A stretch of DNA of 64,000 nucleotides from Hyphomicrobiales bacterium (GTDB taxonomy: Bacteria; Pseudomonadota; Alphaproteobacteria; Rhizobiales; Rhizobiaceae). Position numbers and translations under genes: made by a program. The stretch is from positions 59,986 through 123,985 of the forward strand of contig UCII01000001.1 of assembly GCA_900472485.1 (NCBI GenBank), in the 5' to 3' direction. The notes beneath the pieces are model-generated. The model had not been told where the DNA came from. It ran no database searches and saw nothing but the letters and a program-made list of their open reading frames with translations. Positions 1 through 10,061 of this stretch are shown here, in pieces. Positions within the stretch are counted from its first letter, which is position 1; the number at the start of each line of letters is the position of its first letter.

Positions 1-38
1 GATGAGGGGCTAACCTGTCCGTATGCGATTGCCCCGCT

Positions 39-1263
<1,225 letters not shown>

Positions 1264-1324
1264 TCCGCAATGGACATTTCGGTCATGAAATTGCACAAAT
1301 CGAACATGGTGAGCGAGGAGTGCC

Positions 1325-2212
1325 ATGACGAAGAACGTGCCGACCTATGAGCTCTATGGCGAAAATACCGGCCGGAAGCCGGATTTCTGGCTGCATTGCG
1401 AAACAATTCCGTCCCGCAGCAGCCTCCATCATTGGGAGATCCGCCCACACCGGCATGAGAGCTTTTTCCAGATCTTGTACATAGATGCCGGATCCGGCGA
1501 TGCCATCTTTGACGGAACTCCCCATGCCATAACGCCGCCCGCCGTCATTACCGTGCCGCCTCGCCTCAATCACGGCTTCCGCTTTTCGCGAGATATAGAC
1601 GGCTTTGTCATCACGGTGCTGATCTCGCATCTGAAGGCGTCTCCCGGTGACCGCAGCCGGCTGGGAACATGGCTTGCCGAGCCGCATCTGACCTTGCTTG
1701 ACACCCGCGATGAAGACGCGACCCACGTCGACAGGACGCTGAGACGGTTGGGGGAAGAATTTGCGAGCCACCGCAACGGCCGCAACGATCTTCTTGATGC
1801 CTATTTGACTTCGGCCTTGCTGCTGACAGCGCGCATCGCCCAAAAGGCTGATGAGGAATCCAATCCGGGCGACGAAAGCGAGCGCCGCATGGAGATGCTG
1901 CAAGGCTTGATCCAGCGCCACTTCCGCTCGCACAAGCCGGCCGCCTTCTATGCCGAGAGCCTCGGCATCTCGCCCGCCCATCTCAGTCGTATCGTGCGCA
2001 GCCGGACGGGGCATGGCGCGCATGAACTCATTACACGCAAGTTGCTGGATGAAGCCAAGCGCGAACTGGTCTTCACCTTCGCCACCGTCCAGGAAATCAG
2101 CTATCGCCTCGGCTTCGCCGATCCCGCCTATTTCTCCCGCTTCTTCATGAAGCAGACGGGACAGACCCCGCGCGCCTGGCGCATCAAGGAGCGGGAGAGG
2201 CTTGGGATGTGA
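1325..2212 (+). CDS. pobR: AraC-family transcriptional regulator of pobA
   Basis: Probable activator of pobA that responds to 4-hydroxybenzoate. The 295-residue protein has an N-terminal cupin-type sensing half with HRHE-like metal/ligand pocket residues (IRPHRHESFFQ near residue 40). The C-terminal AraC double helix-turn-helix runs from about residue 195 and includes the typical EISYRLGFADPAYFSRFF stretch. A GAGGAG ribosome site lies four bases before the ATG. It is divergent from pobA and ends three bases before the convergent pcaR stop. The PobR name rests on AraC family plus position; AraC-type PobR is known from rhizobia, whereas Acinetobacter PobR is of the IclR family. Confidence 0.88.
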   Translation: MTKNVPTYELYGENTGRKPDFWLHCETIPSRSSLHHWEIRPHRHESFFQILYIDAGSGDAIFDGTPHAITPPAVITVPPRLNHGFRFSRDIDGFVITVLISHLKASPGDRSRLGTWLAEPHLTLLDTRDEDATHVDRTLRRLGEEFASHRNGRNDLLDAYLTSALLLTARIAQKADEESNPGDESERRMEMLQGLIQRHFRSHKPAAFYAESLGISPAHLSRIVRSRTGHGAHELITRKLLDEAKRELVFTFATVQEISYRLGFADPAYFSRFFMKQTGQTPRAWRIKERERLGM

Positions 2213-2215
2213 TGA

Positions 2216-2971
2216 TTAAGGCAGCACCAGCCGCAGCGCCTTTTGCGTCTCTTTCAGCAGTGGCAGAAACTGCTCGGCCATGTCGGAAGCTGCAACATAG
2301 GCAGCCGGAGCACCGATATTGATCGCCGCCACGGTCTGGCCGCGATCGTTTTCGACCGGCACGGCAATCGAGCAGAGACCGATTTCCAATTCCTGATCGA
2401 TGACCGCATAGCCCTGCTCCCTCACCCGGCGGAACTCGGCCATCAACTCCTCGGGATCGGTCTTGGTATTCGGCGTGTTCGCCCTGAGGTCGGTCCGCTC
2501 GAGCACCGAACGCGCCTCGCCTTCCGACAGCGCCGCCAGCAGGACGCGGCCCATCGAGGCGCAGAAAGCCGGAAGGCGGCTGCCGGGCGTCAGGTTGATC
2601 GACATCACCCGACGCTGCGAGGCACGCGCGATATAGACGACCTCCGTGCCGTCGAGCACCGAGGCGGACGCATTCTGCCCGGCGCGCTCGGCAAGCTGAT
2701 CGAGATGGGGCTGGATGATGGTCGGCAGCGGCGTCGCGGCCAGATAGGCATGACCGAGCCTGAGGATCTTCGGCGTCAGCGTGAAGAATTTCCCATCAAA
2801 GACGGCATAGCCGAGTTCGGAGAGCGTCAGCAGCGAACGGCGCACCGTGGCGCGATCGAGCCCGGTCAGCTTCGATGCCTCGGCGATCGTCAGACGCTGC
2901 CGCGTCTCCCCAAAGGCCTCGATGACTTTCAGTCCCCTGGCAAAGCCGCTGACGAAATCCGTTTCGCGCAT
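2216..2971 (-). CDS. pcaR: IclR-family regulator of the pca genes
   Basis: A 251-residue IclR-type regulator. The N-terminal winged helix (LTIAEASKLTGLDRATVRRS) is followed by the IclR ligand-binding domain with the family segment around IDQELEIGLCSIAVPV. It sits divergent from pcaIJF, so it is probably the beta-ketoadipate-responsive PcaR/PcaU-type regulator. The ATG at 2971 (protein MRETDFVSGF) is preferred over an upstream ATG at 3031, because the longer form would add a non-conserved hydrophobic leader and run through the inverted-repeat operator. Which pca genes it controls outside this window is unknown. Confidence 0.88.
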   Translation of the reverse strand: MRETDFVSGFARGLKVIEAFGETRQRLTIAEASKLTGLDRATVRRSLLTLSELGYAVFDGKFFTLTPKILRLGHAYLAATPLPTIIQPHLDQLAERAGQNASASVLDGTEVVYIARASQRRVMSINLTPGSRLPAFCASMGRVLLAALSEGEARSVLERTDLRANTPNTKTDPEELMAEFRRVREQGYAVIDQELEIGLCSIAVPVENDRGQTVAAINIGAPAAYVAASDMAEQFLPLLKETQKALRLVLP

Positions 2972-2993
2972 GACAGCCTCCAATCCCTGCCCT

Positions 2994-3036
2994 AATTTGT
3001 GCGATATATGAACAAATATCAAATAACGCACAAATT
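2994..3036. promoter_or_regulatory. Nested inverted repeat, probable PcaR operator
   Basis: The gap between pcaR and pcaI holds a perfect 10-base inverted repeat, AATTTGTGCG and CGCACAAATT, with a 23-base spacer. Nested inside is a second repeat, GATAT and ATATC. The site lies just upstream of the pcaR start and about 90 bases upstream of pcaI, in the only AT-rich stretch of the region. IclR regulators of catabolic genes usually bind palindromes between divergent promoters, so this is the likely PcaR site; binding is inferred. Confidence 0.6.
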
Positions 3037-3123
3037 GATTGCCGTCCAGCCCGTGCTGATCTATTCGAAAGGAAGAGGACGGGGCGCGTTAGTCCGCCCG
3101 CAATGGCAAGTGGGAGTTTCCGC

Positions 3124-3831
3124 ATGGATAAGACAATTGCGAGCACGGCGGCTGCCGTCTCCGAGATCGGCGATGGTGCGACCGTCATGATCGGTGGCTT
3201 TGGCGGCTCCGGTGCGCCGATCGAACTCATTCATGCGCTGATCGATAAAGGCCCGAAGAACCTGACCGTCATCAATAACAATGCCGGCAACGGGCGCATC
3301 GGCATCGCTGCGATGATCGATGCCGGCATGGTCAGGAAGATGATCTGCTCCTTCCCGCGCTCATCCGATCCGCGCGCGTTCACGGACCGTTACCTGGCCG
3401 GCGAAATCGAGCTGGAGCTGGTGCCGCAGGGCACTCTTGCCGAACGCATCCGCGCCGGCGGCGCCGGCATTCCGGCTTTCTACACCCCGACCGCCTATGG
3501 CACCGAACTTGCCAACGGCAAGGTCATCGCCGAGTTCGATGGCCGCCACTATGTTCAGGAGCGCTGGCTCAAGGCCGATTTTGCCATCGTCAAGGCTGAA
3601 GTCGGCGATGTGCAGGGCAATCTCATCTACAACAAGGCTGGCCGCAATTTTAATCCGCTGATGTGCATGGCCGCCACCAAGACGATCGCGCAGGTCTCGA
3701 AAATCGTTGCCGCCGGCGAGCTCGATCCCGAACACATCGTTACCCCCGGCATCTTCGTCAACGGCGTCGTTCAGGTCACCGATCCGCAGCAGGAAGAAAA
3801 TCTCATTCGAGCCGGAGTGGCCTACGTATGA
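3124..3831 (+). CDS. pcaI: 3-oxoadipate CoA-transferase subunit A
   Basis: Alpha subunit of succinyl-CoA:3-oxoadipate CoA-transferase, which loads CoA from succinyl-CoA onto beta-ketoadipate. The protein (235 residues from this start) carries the CoA-binding signature MIGGFGGSGAPIELIHAL near residue 21 and the family segment VINNNAGNGRIGIAAMI. The start at 3124 (MDKTIAST) is chosen over 3103 because a GGGAG ribosome site lies before it and homologues begin MDK. The last codons overlap the next gene as ATGA, which indicates translational coupling of the two subunits. Confidence 0.94.
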   Translation: MDKTIASTAAAVSEIGDGATVMIGGFGGSGAPIELIHALIDKGPKNLTVINNNAGNGRIGIAAMIDAGMVRKMICSFPRSSDPRAFTDRYLAGEIELELVPQGTLAERIRAGGAGIPAFYTPTAYGTELANGKVIAEFDGRHYVQERWLKADFAIVKAEVGDVQGNLIYNKAGRNFNPLMCMAATKTIAQVSKIVAAGELDPEHIVTPGIFVNGVVQVTDPQQEENLIRAGVAYV

Positions 3832-4517
3832 CCATCGACACACGCGAAGACATCAAGCTCTCCAACGCGCAGATCGCCTGGCGCGCGGCCCAGGATATCG
3901 AAGATGGCGCCTATGTTAACCTCGGCATCGGTTTTCCGGAAATGGTCGCCCGCTACCAGCCTCCGGGCCGTCAGGCGATCTTCCACACTGAAAACGGCAT
4001 CCTGAATTTCGGCGAGCCGCCGGCGGAAGGCGAGGAAGATTGGGATCTGATCAACGCCGGCAAGAAGGCCGTGACGCTGAAGCCCGGCGCCTCCTTCTTT
4101 CATCATGCCGATAGTTTCGCCATGGTACGCGGCGGCCATCTGGATGTCGCGATCCTCGGTGCCTATCAGGTGGCGCAAAATGGCGACCTTGCCAACTGGC
4201 GCGTCGGCTCGAAGGGTGTGCCCGCCGTCGGCGGGGCCATGGATCTGGTCCATGGCGCCAAGCAGGTTTTCGTCATCACCGAACATGTGACCAAGGACGG
4301 CAAGCCAAAACTGGTGGAGGCCTGCACCTTCCCGCTGACCGGCGTCGGCTGCATTACCCGCATCTATACGAGCCATGCGGTCATCGACATTGCCAAGGAA
4401 GGCTTCGTCGTCCGTGAAAAGCTCGCCGCCATGACGATGGACGAGCTGCAGGCGATGACCGGCGCGCCGCTCCATATCGATCGCCCCGTTGCCGACCTCA
4501 TCGTGCCGAAGCTCTGA
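3828..4517 (+). CDS. pcaJ: 3-oxoadipate CoA-transferase subunit B
   Basis: Beta subunit of the same CoA-transferase, 229 residues. The catalytic glutamate sits in the family motif TENGIL (near residue 55). GIGFPEMVARY near residue 35 and the segment SFFHHADSFAMVRGGHLDV are also typical. It starts inside the pcaI stop codon, so the A and B subunits are made together. It is followed after 113 bases by pcaF, completing conversion of beta-ketoadipate to central metabolites. Confidence 0.95.
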   Translation: MTIDTREDIKLSNAQIAWRAAQDIEDGAYVNLGIGFPEMVARYQPPGRQAIFHTENGILNFGEPPAEGEEDWDLINAGKKAVTLKPGASFFHHADSFAMVRGGHLDVAILGAYQVAQNGDLANWRVGSKGVPAVGGAMDLVHGAKQVFVITEHVTKDGKPKLVEACTFPLTGVGCITRIYTSHAVIDIAKEGFVVREKLAAMTMDELQAMTGAPLHIDRPVADLIVPKL

Positions 4518-4630
4518 AGCCCGTTGCGATCTTTCAGACTCGCGCGGAATGCTTTAAGCTTATAATATCTCGTAGGTCGCTATTGCAAACCGCCATAACG
4601 TTTTGCGCGACATGCCGTAGGGAGAAGATC

Positions 4631-5836
4631 ATGACCGAAGCCTTCATCTGTGACTATATCCGCACGCCGATCGGCCGCTTCGGCGGATCGCTTTCTTCCG
4701 TCCGCGCCGACGATCTCGGCGCCGTGCCGCTGAAGGCACTAATCGAGCGCAACGGCTCGGTCGACTGGGAAGCAATCGACGACGTGATCTACGGCTGCGC
4801 CAACCAGGCGGGCGAAGACAATCGCAACGTCGCGCGCATGGCAGGCCTGCTGGCCGGTCTGCCGATTTCAGTGTCCGGCACGACGATCAACCGGCTTTGC
4901 GGCTCGGGCATGGATGCCGTCATCACAGCTGCCCGCGCCATCCGCGCCGGCGAGGCCGACATCATGATCGCTGGTGGCGTCGAAAGCATGTCGCGAGCGC
5001 CTTTCGTCATTCCCAAGGCCGAAAGCGCCTTTTCGCGCAATGCCGAGATCTACGACACCACCATCGGCTGGCGCTTCGTCAATCCTGTCATGAAGAAGCA
5101 GTATGGCGTGGATTCCATGCCCGAAACCGGCGAGAACGTCGCCGAAGACTACAAGGTCAGCCGCGAAGATCAGGACGCCTTTGCCGTCCGCTCGCAGGCA
5201 AAGGCTGCGGCAGCACAGGAGAACGGCCGGCTTGCCAAGGAGATCACCTCAGTCACGATCCCGCAGCGCAAGGGCGATCCGGTTATCGTCGGCAAGGACG
5301 AGCATCCGCGCGCAACCTCGATGGAAGCGCTTGCCAAGCTCGGCACGCCTTTCAAGAAGGAAGGCGGCACGGTGACGGCCGGCAACGCCTCCGGCGTCAA
5401 TGATGGCGCTGCCGCACTCATCATTGCTTCAGAAGCAGCGGCCAGAAAATACGGCCTGACGCCGATAGCGCGCATTCTGGGCGGTGCGGCTGCCGGCGTC
5501 CCCCCGCGCATCATGGGGATCGGCCCGGTTCCAGCTTCGCGCAAACTGATGGCCCGGCTCGGCATGCGTCAGGAACAGTTCGATGTCATCGAACTCAACG
5601 AAGCCTTCGCCTCGCAGGGACTTGCCGTGCTGCGCGAACTCGGCATTGCCGATGACGACGCGCGCGTCAATCGTAACGGTGGCGCCATCGCGCTCGGTCA
5701 TCCGCTTGGTATGTCGGGTGCGCGTATCACCGGCACAGCTGCCTTGGAGCTCAAGGAAACCGGCAGGCGCTATTCGCTTTCCACCATGTGCATCGGCGTC
5801 GGCCAGGGAATTGCCATCGCGCTGGAACGGGTCTGA
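4631..5836 (+). CDS. pcaF: 3-oxoadipyl-CoA thiolase
   Basis: Thiolase that cleaves beta-ketoadipyl-CoA to succinyl-CoA and acetyl-CoA, the last step of the pathway. The 401-residue protein has the acyl-accepting cysteine in TTINRLCGSGMDAV (about residue 90), the NEAFA motif, the GHPLGMSGAR histidine motif and the C-terminal catalytic cysteine in TMCIGVGQGIA. The start at 4631 (MTEAFICDYIRTP) has an AGGGAGAA ribosome site. An upstream in-frame ATG at 4583 lacks a site and adds unconserved residues. It is probably co-transcribed with pcaIJ. Confidence 0.95.
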   Translation: MTEAFICDYIRTPIGRFGGSLSSVRADDLGAVPLKALIERNGSVDWEAIDDVIYGCANQAGEDNRNVARMAGLLAGLPISVSGTTINRLCGSGMDAVITAARAIRAGEADIMIAGGVESMSRAPFVIPKAESAFSRNAEIYDTTIGWRFVNPVMKKQYGVDSMPETGENVAEDYKVSREDQDAFAVRSQAKAAAAQENGRLAKEITSVTIPQRKGDPVIVGKDEHPRATSMEALAKLGTPFKKEGGTVTAGNASGVNDGAAALIIASEAAARKYGLTPIARILGGAAAGVPPRIMGIGPVPASRKLMARLGMRQEQFDVIELNEAFASQGLAVLRELGIADDDARVNRNGGAIALGHPLGMSGARITGTAALELKETGRRYSLSTMCIGVGQGIAIALERV

Positions 5837-5852
5837 TCGTTCCGGCCAACCC

Positions 5853-5881
5853 ATGGTCCGCGGCCGGATGAGCGGCGGACC
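5853..5881 (+). terminator. Hairpin downstream of pcaF
   Basis: An 8-base perfect stem, TGGTCCGC and GCGGACCA, with a 13-base loop lies 17 bases after the pcaF stop. No T-run follows, so it may be a Rho-dependent 3-prime stabilising hairpin rather than a true intrinsic terminator. Confidence 0.4.
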
Positions 5882-5990
5882 ACGGCCGCTTCCAAGCGCC
5901 CGATGCAGTCCTGGCGACGGCGGCAATCAGTAATGATCTGGAACGGCAAAGGCTTTGGAGCGTTTTCCTGCTGCTCAGTGGGATCAGTCC

Positions 5991-8321
5991 ATGCCGTCAC
6001 GCCAGAATGTCTCGAAGCCATTTTCGTCAAACGCCGTTATCATTCTCATTACCGTCGCCCTGTTACTGTCGATTGCGCAATCCGCCTTCGCAGCGGAGGG
6101 GCAGAAGGCCAGTCACCCTTCGGAAGGGCTGTTCCTGATCCAGATCATTCTGCTTGTCGTATCAGGCAGGCTGCTCGGCGAATTGATGGTGCGCATCGGC
6201 CAGCCATCGATCATGGGCCAGATCATCGCCGGCATCATTCTCGGCCCCTCCCTTTTCGGCCTGATCTTCCCGCATGCACAAGCGAGCCTTTTTCCTTCGG
6301 ACGGCGCACAAAAGAGCATGGCCGATGCGGTCGGCCAGCTCGGCATTCTCTTTCTCCTGCTGCTCGCCGGCATGGAGACCGATCTTGGTCTTGCGAAACG
6401 TCTGCGCAAATCCGCGGCCGGCGTCTCTCTGACCGGTATCGCCATCCCGTTTGCTGCGGGATTTGCCTTAGGCGAGCTCATCCCCGACGCCTTGCTTCCC
6501 GATCCTCAAAAGCGGTTGGTAACCTCCCTCTTCCTGGGCACTGCGCTTTCCATCTCCTCGGTGAAGATCGTCGCTTCCGTGGTTCGCGAGATGGATTTCA
6601 TGCGCCGGAACATCGGCCAACTGATCGTCGCCTCCGCTATCATCGACGATACGATCGGGTGGGTCATCATCGCCATAACATTCGGTCTTGCCGAAAAAGG
6701 CACGGTCGATCTCACGACGTTGGCAACCAGCGTGATCGGGACGCTGGCCTTCATGGCCGTCAGCTTCACCGTCGGCAGACGGGTAGTCTTCGAAATTATC
6801 CGCTGGACCAACGACAATTTCCACAGCGACCTGCCCGTGCTCAGCGCCATCATCGCAATCATGGGTACGATGGCGATCATCACCAACCTCATCGGCGTCC
6901 ATACCGTCCTCGGCGCCTTCGTTGCCGGCATTCTGGTCGGTGAATCGCCCATTCTCACACGTCAGATCGATGTGCAGCTTCGCGCCTTGACGACGGCTCT
7001 GTTCATGCCCGTCTTCTTCGGGCTGACCGGCCTGCAGACCGATCTCACCGTGCTTGCCGATCCCTCCATCCTGCTGCTGATGGCTGCCGTCGTGGTCATA
7101 GCGAGCATCGGCAAGTTCGGCGGCGCTTTTGCCGCCGCCAGGTTCGGCGGCTATTCGACATCGGAGGCCCTGGCGCTCGGCTGCGGCATGAATGCGAGGG
7201 GATCGACGGAAGTGATCGTCGCGACCATAGGCCTGTCGGTCGGCGTGCTGGACGAAAAGCTCTTCTCCGTCATCGTCGCCATGGCCGTCATCACCACCAT
7301 GGCGATGCCGCCGACGCTTCGTTGGGCACTTGCCCGCCTGCCGCTGCGCGAAGAGGAACGCAATCGTCTGGAGCGCGAACAATTCGAAAGCGAGAGCTTC
7401 CTCGGAAATTTTGAACGCATCCTGCTGGCTGTCGACGGTTCACAAAGCAGCCGTCTGGCAACCTGGATCGCCGCTTTCTTCGCGGTGACGCGCAAGATGC
7501 CCGTCACGGTGATGGATGCGCGCGAAGCCGATGAAACTCTGGACGCGCCCAATGCATCGGGAGACTTGCGTCCAGCGTCGCAAGCCAAGACAATCGCGGA
7601 AGATCTGCGCCAATACGCCACCGACCTGCTTGCGTCTGCGCCACCGGAGCAGAATTTGGCTGGCCAAGGCGATATCCATGTGACAGTTCGAGAAAAGAGC
7701 GACAAACTCGAAACTGTACTCGAAGACGTCTCCGATACAGGCCACGATCTTCTCCTTGCGGGCATCGAACCCTCCATGGGAGACGATGGTCGCTTTGGCC
7801 CGTCGCTGCAGGTCATGACATCGGCGTTCCAGGGAATTTCGGCGATCATAACGGCACGCGGCTCGCTTCCAAAGAATCCGGGGGATCTGCGGATCCTCCT
7901 GCCCGTCAGCGGCACGGAGCGTTCCATCCGCGCTGCCGAATTCGGGCTCGCGATCGCAAAGGCGGCAAACGCCCATTGCGCGCTGTTGTTAATCGTCGAG
8001 CCGCGCAACGCCAGCGCTATTCCACGCATCAGCGACCGCGGCAGCGACCATCGGGATATTTTGAACAAGGTCGGTGCAATTGCAGATTATTATGGCGTGC
8101 AGATCGAAAAGGTCGTGCAGCAAGGCCCCTCGCCGGAGCTCTCGATCCTGCGGCATGCACGCAGCGGCGGGTATAATCTCATCGTGCTCGGCGTAAGCAA
8201 AAGAGCCAGCGGCAGCCTTTCCTACGGAAGCGTCGCCGACACGATGCTGCAGACCGCCGATAGATCCTGCATTTTCATCGAAACCGATCTGGCCTCTTCC
8301 TCGCCGGCAATTCCCGAATAA
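5991..8321 (+). CDS. CPA2-family cation/proton antiporter with two C-terminal Usp domains
   Basis: Inner-membrane monovalent cation:proton antiporter of the KefB/Na_H_exchanger type, 776 residues. After a hydrophobic N-terminus ending AQSAFAAEG, which resembles a signal peptide, about twelve membrane segments follow to roughly residue 440. They include the ASAIIDDTIGWVIIA segment with the paired acidic residues used in ion exchange and LGCGMNARGSTEVIVA. The soluble C-terminus holds two universal-stress-protein-like domains, starting at FERILLAVDGSQ and LRILLPVSGTERS; the second ends in the nucleotide-loop-like LGVSKRASGSLSYGSVAD. The Usp domains probably gate transport by nucleotide or stress signals, which is an inference. 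The ion is not determined. The start at 5991 is preferred; a TTG at 5955 is possible. Confidence 0.85.
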   Translation: MPSRQNVSKPFSSNAVIILITVALLLSIAQSAFAAEGQKASHPSEGLFLIQIILLVVSGRLLGELMVRIGQPSIMGQIIAGIILGPSLFGLIFPHAQASLFPSDGAQKSMADAVGQLGILFLLLLAGMETDLGLAKRLRKSAAGVSLTGIAIPFAAGFALGELIPDALLPDPQKRLVTSLFLGTALSISSVKIVASVVREMDFMRRNIGQLIVASAIIDDTIGWVIIAITFGLAEKGTVDLTTLATSVIGTLAFMAVSFTVGRRVVFEIIRWTNDNFHSDLPVLSAIIAIMGTMAIITNLIGVHTVLGAFVAGILVGESPILTRQIDVQLRALTTALFMPVFFGLTGLQTDLTVLADPSILLLMAAVVVIASIGKFGGAFAAARFGGYSTSEALALGCGMNARGSTEVIVATIGLSVGVLDEKLFSVIVAMAVITTMAMPPTLRWALARLPLREEERNRLEREQFESESFLGNFERILLAVDGSQSSRLATWIAAFFAVTRKMPVTVMDAREADETLDAPNASGDLRPASQAKTIAEDLRQYATDLLASAPPEQNLAGQGDIHVTVREKSDKLETVLEDVSDTGHDLLLAGIEPSMGDDGRFGPSLQVMTSAFQGISAIITARGSLPKNPGDLRILLPVSGTERSIRAAEFGLAIAKAANAHCALLLIVEPRNASAIPRISDRGSDHRDILNKVGAIADYYGVQIEKVVQQGPSPELSILRHARSGGYNLIVLGVSKRASGSLSYGSVADTMLQTADRSCIFIETDLASSSPAIPE

Positions 8322-8441
8322 ACCGACCATCAGCCATGAGATGAATCAGGAGAATCGATAAAAGACATCAACGCTATTCATTTTTCCTATGCTGCCTCCT
8401 GGGCCATATTGGCCGGCAACATGATTTGACCGAGCGCACCG

Positions 8442-9644
8442 ATGTCCGACCTTGCCCTTTCGCGTGACCATGAAGAAGCCGATACGCGGGAGGGATGGAA
8501 GGTCGTTGCCGCCGCCCATGTGCTGACGGCCGTGACGTTCGGAGCCGCCTACTCCTTCTCCGCCACCTTGCCGGGCCTTGCCGCGGAGTTTAGCGCCTCC
8601 CGCGGTGAGATCGCCCTCGTCTTCTCCATTTCCGCATTCCTCTTCTACTCGCTCGGCGCGATTGCCGGGCCTCTCGCCGACAGATGGTCGCCCCGCGGTC
8701 TGGTTCTTCTGGGGCTTGCCGCCATGATCCTCGGCTATATCGGCGCCAGCCGTGCCGGGTCCCTTACCGCCCTTTACATCTGGTATGGCTTCGGCGTCGG
8801 GTTTGGGATCGGCCTCTCATACGTTCCGGCGATCGGAGCGGTGCAATCCTGGTTCATCCACAAACGAAGCCAGGCGTCGGGCATCGCGACGGCGGGGATT
8901 GGACTTGGCACCTTGATCCTGCCCTTTGCCATCGGCAAGGCCCTTCCCTTCATCGGCTGGCGAGGATGTTTCCTTACTCTTGCCTGCATCTTCGCGGTCT
9001 TTGGCGTGCCGGCGGCATTGCTTGTCCGCAAGCGACGGGACAGTACGATCTCGCACCTAGCTTACGCCGGCAACCATACGCTCCCCGCAATATGGCGCGA
9101 CGGACGGTTCTGGCTTTTCTATGTCGTGCTTCTCCTGTCCTCTCTGTGCACCTTCATTCCTTACGTCCATATCGTCGCCGCCGCCCGCGACATGGGTCTT
9201 TCCATTCAGGACGGAACCGCCCTTGTCAGCGTTATCGGTGTCGGCAGCATCGTCGGCCGCTTCTTTCTGGCAGGCCTGGGAGATCGTTTCGGCCGCCGGC
9301 AGCTGCTGGCATCGCTCACCCTTGCAGTCGCTGCCTCCTTTGCCATATGGGCGTCGGCATCAGGCATGATCCAGCTCACTTTATTTGCATTGATCTTCGG
9401 CATGAGCTATGGCGGGTGCGTCGGCCTTTATCCGGCTGTCGCCGCCGACTTGTTCGGCACGCGCCAGATTGGTGCAGTTATCGGGTATCTCTATTCGGCC
9501 GTGGGTGTAGCAGCCCTGATCGGGCCAACCGCAGCGGGCTTTATTTTCGACCATACCGGCAGCTATTCCGGCCCGATTATTGCAAGCGGCCTCGCGGCGT
9601 TCGTAGCAGGCTTCATAGCGTTGCGCCTTGGGAAAAAGTCCTAG
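8442..9644 (+). CDS. MFS transporter
   Basis: A 400-residue major facilitator superfamily carrier with twelve predicted membrane helices. The cytoplasmic loop motif between helices 2 and 3 reads GPLADRWSPRGLVLLG, and its repeat in the second half reads GLGDRFGRRQLLA. The N-terminal soluble stretch is short and charged. The domain pattern is that of the monocarboxylate/oxalate-formate antiporter-like group, so an organic acid is a plausible substrate, but nothing in the sequence fixes it. Its stop codon overlaps the stop of the convergent SnoaL-like gene. Confidence 0.82.
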   Translation: MSDLALSRDHEEADTREGWKVVAAAHVLTAVTFGAAYSFSATLPGLAAEFSASRGEIALVFSISAFLFYSLGAIAGPLADRWSPRGLVLLGLAAMILGYIGASRAGSLTALYIWYGFGVGFGIGLSYVPAIGAVQSWFIHKRSQASGIATAGIGLGTLILPFAIGKALPFIGWRGCFLTLACIFAVFGVPAALLVRKRRDSTISHLAYAGNHTLPAIWRDGRFWLFYVVLLLSSLCTFIPYVHIVAAARDMGLSIQDGTALVSVIGVGSIVGRFFLAGLGDRFGRRQLLASLTLAVAASFAIWASASGMIQLTLFALIFGMSYGGCVGLYPAVAADLFGTRQIGAVIGYLYSAVGVAALIGPTAAGFIFDHTGSYSGPIIASGLAAFVAGFIALRLGKKS

Positions 9645-10027
9645 AGCTGGGCCGCGATTGCCGCCTTGTCGATGACAGACCAGACGTTCCGGATTCGCCT
9701 GTCCAGAAACTCATAGAAGACATTCTCGGCAAACTGTACCCTTCTGCCATTCACCGCCATACCGAACAGCATGCCCGTCGGCCTGCAATCAAATTGCAGG
9801 CGGCTTGCGACGCGTGGCGGTTCGCAGATTAGTAAAGTGATATCGAAATGAAGATCGGGAATGGCGCGAAAATCATCTTCGAGCATTTGCCGATAGCCTG
9901 ATAGCCCGACATGGGCGCCATTATAGCACACGTCTTCGTGGACGAATTTACGCAGATTTGGCCAATCTTGTCCGTTGAGACAGGCAATATAGCCTCGGTA
10001 GATCTCGGACAGATCGACGTTTGCCAT
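9641..10027 (-). CDS. SnoaL-like (NTF2 fold) protein
   Basis: A 128-residue protein of the SnoaL/ester-cyclase-like group of the NTF2 fold. It shows the pattern Y-x-G-x-x-x-YRQMLEDDFRAIPDLHFDI and a later segment PTGMLFGMAVNGRRVQFAENVFYEF, typical of these small cone-shaped enzymes or binding proteins. Members include polyketide cyclases, but most bacterial ones have unknown substrates. The ATG at 10027 (MANVDLSEIY) has a GAGGG site; an in-frame GTG at 10036 is less likely. It stands alone, convergent with the MFS gene, and no polyketide genes are nearby. Confidence 0.7.
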   Translation of the reverse strand: MANVDLSEIYRGYIACLNGQDWPNLRKFVHEDVCYNGAHVGLSGYRQMLEDDFRAIPDLHFDITLLICEPPRVASRLQFDCRPTGMLFGMAVNGRRVQFAENVFYEFLDRRIRNVWSVIDKAAIAAQL

Positions 10028-10061
10028 TCTCATCACCCTCGACCTGGAGACGGCCTGTGCT

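Noticed and set aside
1283..2023. 246-residue minus-strand open frame
   Set aside because: Antisense to the AraC regulator; no motif, and it would run through the pobA promoter.
6468..7382. 304-residue minus-strand open frame
   Set aside because: Antisense to the CPA2 antiporter; its composition (many D, G, H, R) is that of a shadow frame.
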